Below are positions 63,750 to 64,000 of a stretch of 64,000 nucleotides of DNA, piece by piece. This DNA comes from an uncultured Pelagibacteraceae bacterium (GTDB lineage: Bacteria > Pseudomonadota > Alphaproteobacteria > Pelagibacterales > Pelagibacteraceae): positions 186,001-250,000 of the forward strand of contig CACASQ010000001.1 in NCBI GenBank assembly GCA_902535255.1. Reading direction: 5' to 3'. Made by a program: the position numbers and the translations under genes. Numbering within the stretch: position 1 is the stretch's first letter; every line of letters starts with the position of its first letter. Under the pieces are notes generated by a model. It was not told the origin of the DNA. It was given only the letters and a program-made list of their open reading frames with translations, and did not search any database.

Positions 63750-64000
63750 ATGAAATTAAAAATTCCTAATATTCTTACAATTGGAAGAATAATAATCGTT
63801 CCAATTTTTGTTTTTACTTTTTTTATACCTGGATTCTTTGGAGATTTAATACCTTTCTTTCTATTTGTATTTGCCAGTTTCACAGATTACCTTGACGGAT
63901 TATTGGCTAGATTATTCAAAGAGGAATCCAAATTAGGTGAGTTATTAGATCCAATAGCAGATAAAATTTTAGTTTCTGCTGCACTTATTCTGCTTGTTAT
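63750..64000 (+). CDS. pgsA: CDP-diacylglycerol--glycerol-3-phosphate 3-phosphatidyltransferase (N-terminus, cut by window edge)
   Basis: PgsA makes phosphatidylglycerol phosphate. The 83 visible codons begin MKLKIPNILTIGRIIIVPIF. They contain the CDP-alcohol phosphotransferase signature as DYLDGLLARLFKEESKLGEL followed by LDPIADK, giving DGxxAR, G and the two later Asp residues. Two membrane helices surround it. The ATG directly follows the uvrC TAA. The remaining roughly 100 residues lie beyond the window. Confidence 0.93.
   Translation, partial: MKLKIPNILTIGRIIIVPIFVFTFFIPGFFGDLIPFFLFVFASFTDYLDGLLARLFKEESKLGELLDPIADKILVSAALILLV

Overview
The window looks like a chromosomal segment of a streamlined, very AT-rich marine alphaproteobacterium of the SAR11 / Pelagibacterales type. 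The basis is low GC with lysine- and isoleucine-rich proteins, intergenic gaps of mostly 0-50 bp with many start/stop overlaps, a circularly permuted two-piece alphaproteobacterial-type tmRNA, an alphaproteobacterial gene order (uvrC-pgsA, hflK-hflC-DUF2065-degP) and no transposases, integrases or CRISPR arrays. The assignment is from gene content and composition only; no search was run.

Layout. (1) 1-10769, minus strand: one long run read hflK-hflC-DUF2065-htrA-miaA-ilvI-ilvH-ilvC-leuA-mreB-mreC (mreC is cut by the window edge), combining membrane-protease control, tRNA modification, branched-chain amino-acid synthesis and cell-shape genes. (2) 10846-12568: mrp (plus) converging on thyX (minus). 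(3) 12582-14974: the only accessory-looking part. A permuted tmRNA gene is followed by a secreted protein gene with a GC-rich, alanine-rich tail. A second copy of the tmRNA 3' element then occurs 1260 bp downstream of the first, followed by a methyltransferase and a 26-codon membrane microprotein coupled by ATGA to a MazG-like pyrophosphohydrolase. (4) 15404-21991: fumC, an AsmA-like protein, a UvrD-type helicase and an Xaa-Pro aminopeptidase. (5) 43283 down to 21980, minus strand: a 21-kb division/cell-wall cluster read mraZ-ftsZ-rsmH-ftsL-ftsI-murEF (fused)-mraY-murD-ftsW-murG-murC-murB-ddl-ftsQ-ftsA-lpxC-bamD-ligA. It starts from a promoter overlapped by three TGGG repeats at exact 10-bp spacing, the expected MraZ operator. 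ftsZ sits directly after mraZ instead of after ftsA. (6) 43424-46080: rnpB, an amidase, mlaA-mlaC and a CAU tRNA. (7) 46110-50286, minus: yqeY-dnaG-rpoD. (8) 50409-54819, plus: carAB. (9) 54816-58575: an oxygenase-like gene plus an ELM1-like gene, trxB and an aminotransferase. (10) 58614-64000, plus: uvrB, a pteridine-reductase-like SDR, folB, uvrC and the start of pgsA.

The genes together describe a Gram-negative cell making meso-DAP peptidoglycan (DNPR motif in MurE) and lipid A (LpxC), with BAM and Mla outer-membrane systems, rod-shape genes, valine/isoleucine/leucine synthesis, nucleotide-excision repair and flavin-dependent thymidylate synthesis. Most of the window is ordinary core genome. 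The best candidate for something undescribed is the 12.8-14.9 kb segment next to tmRNA.
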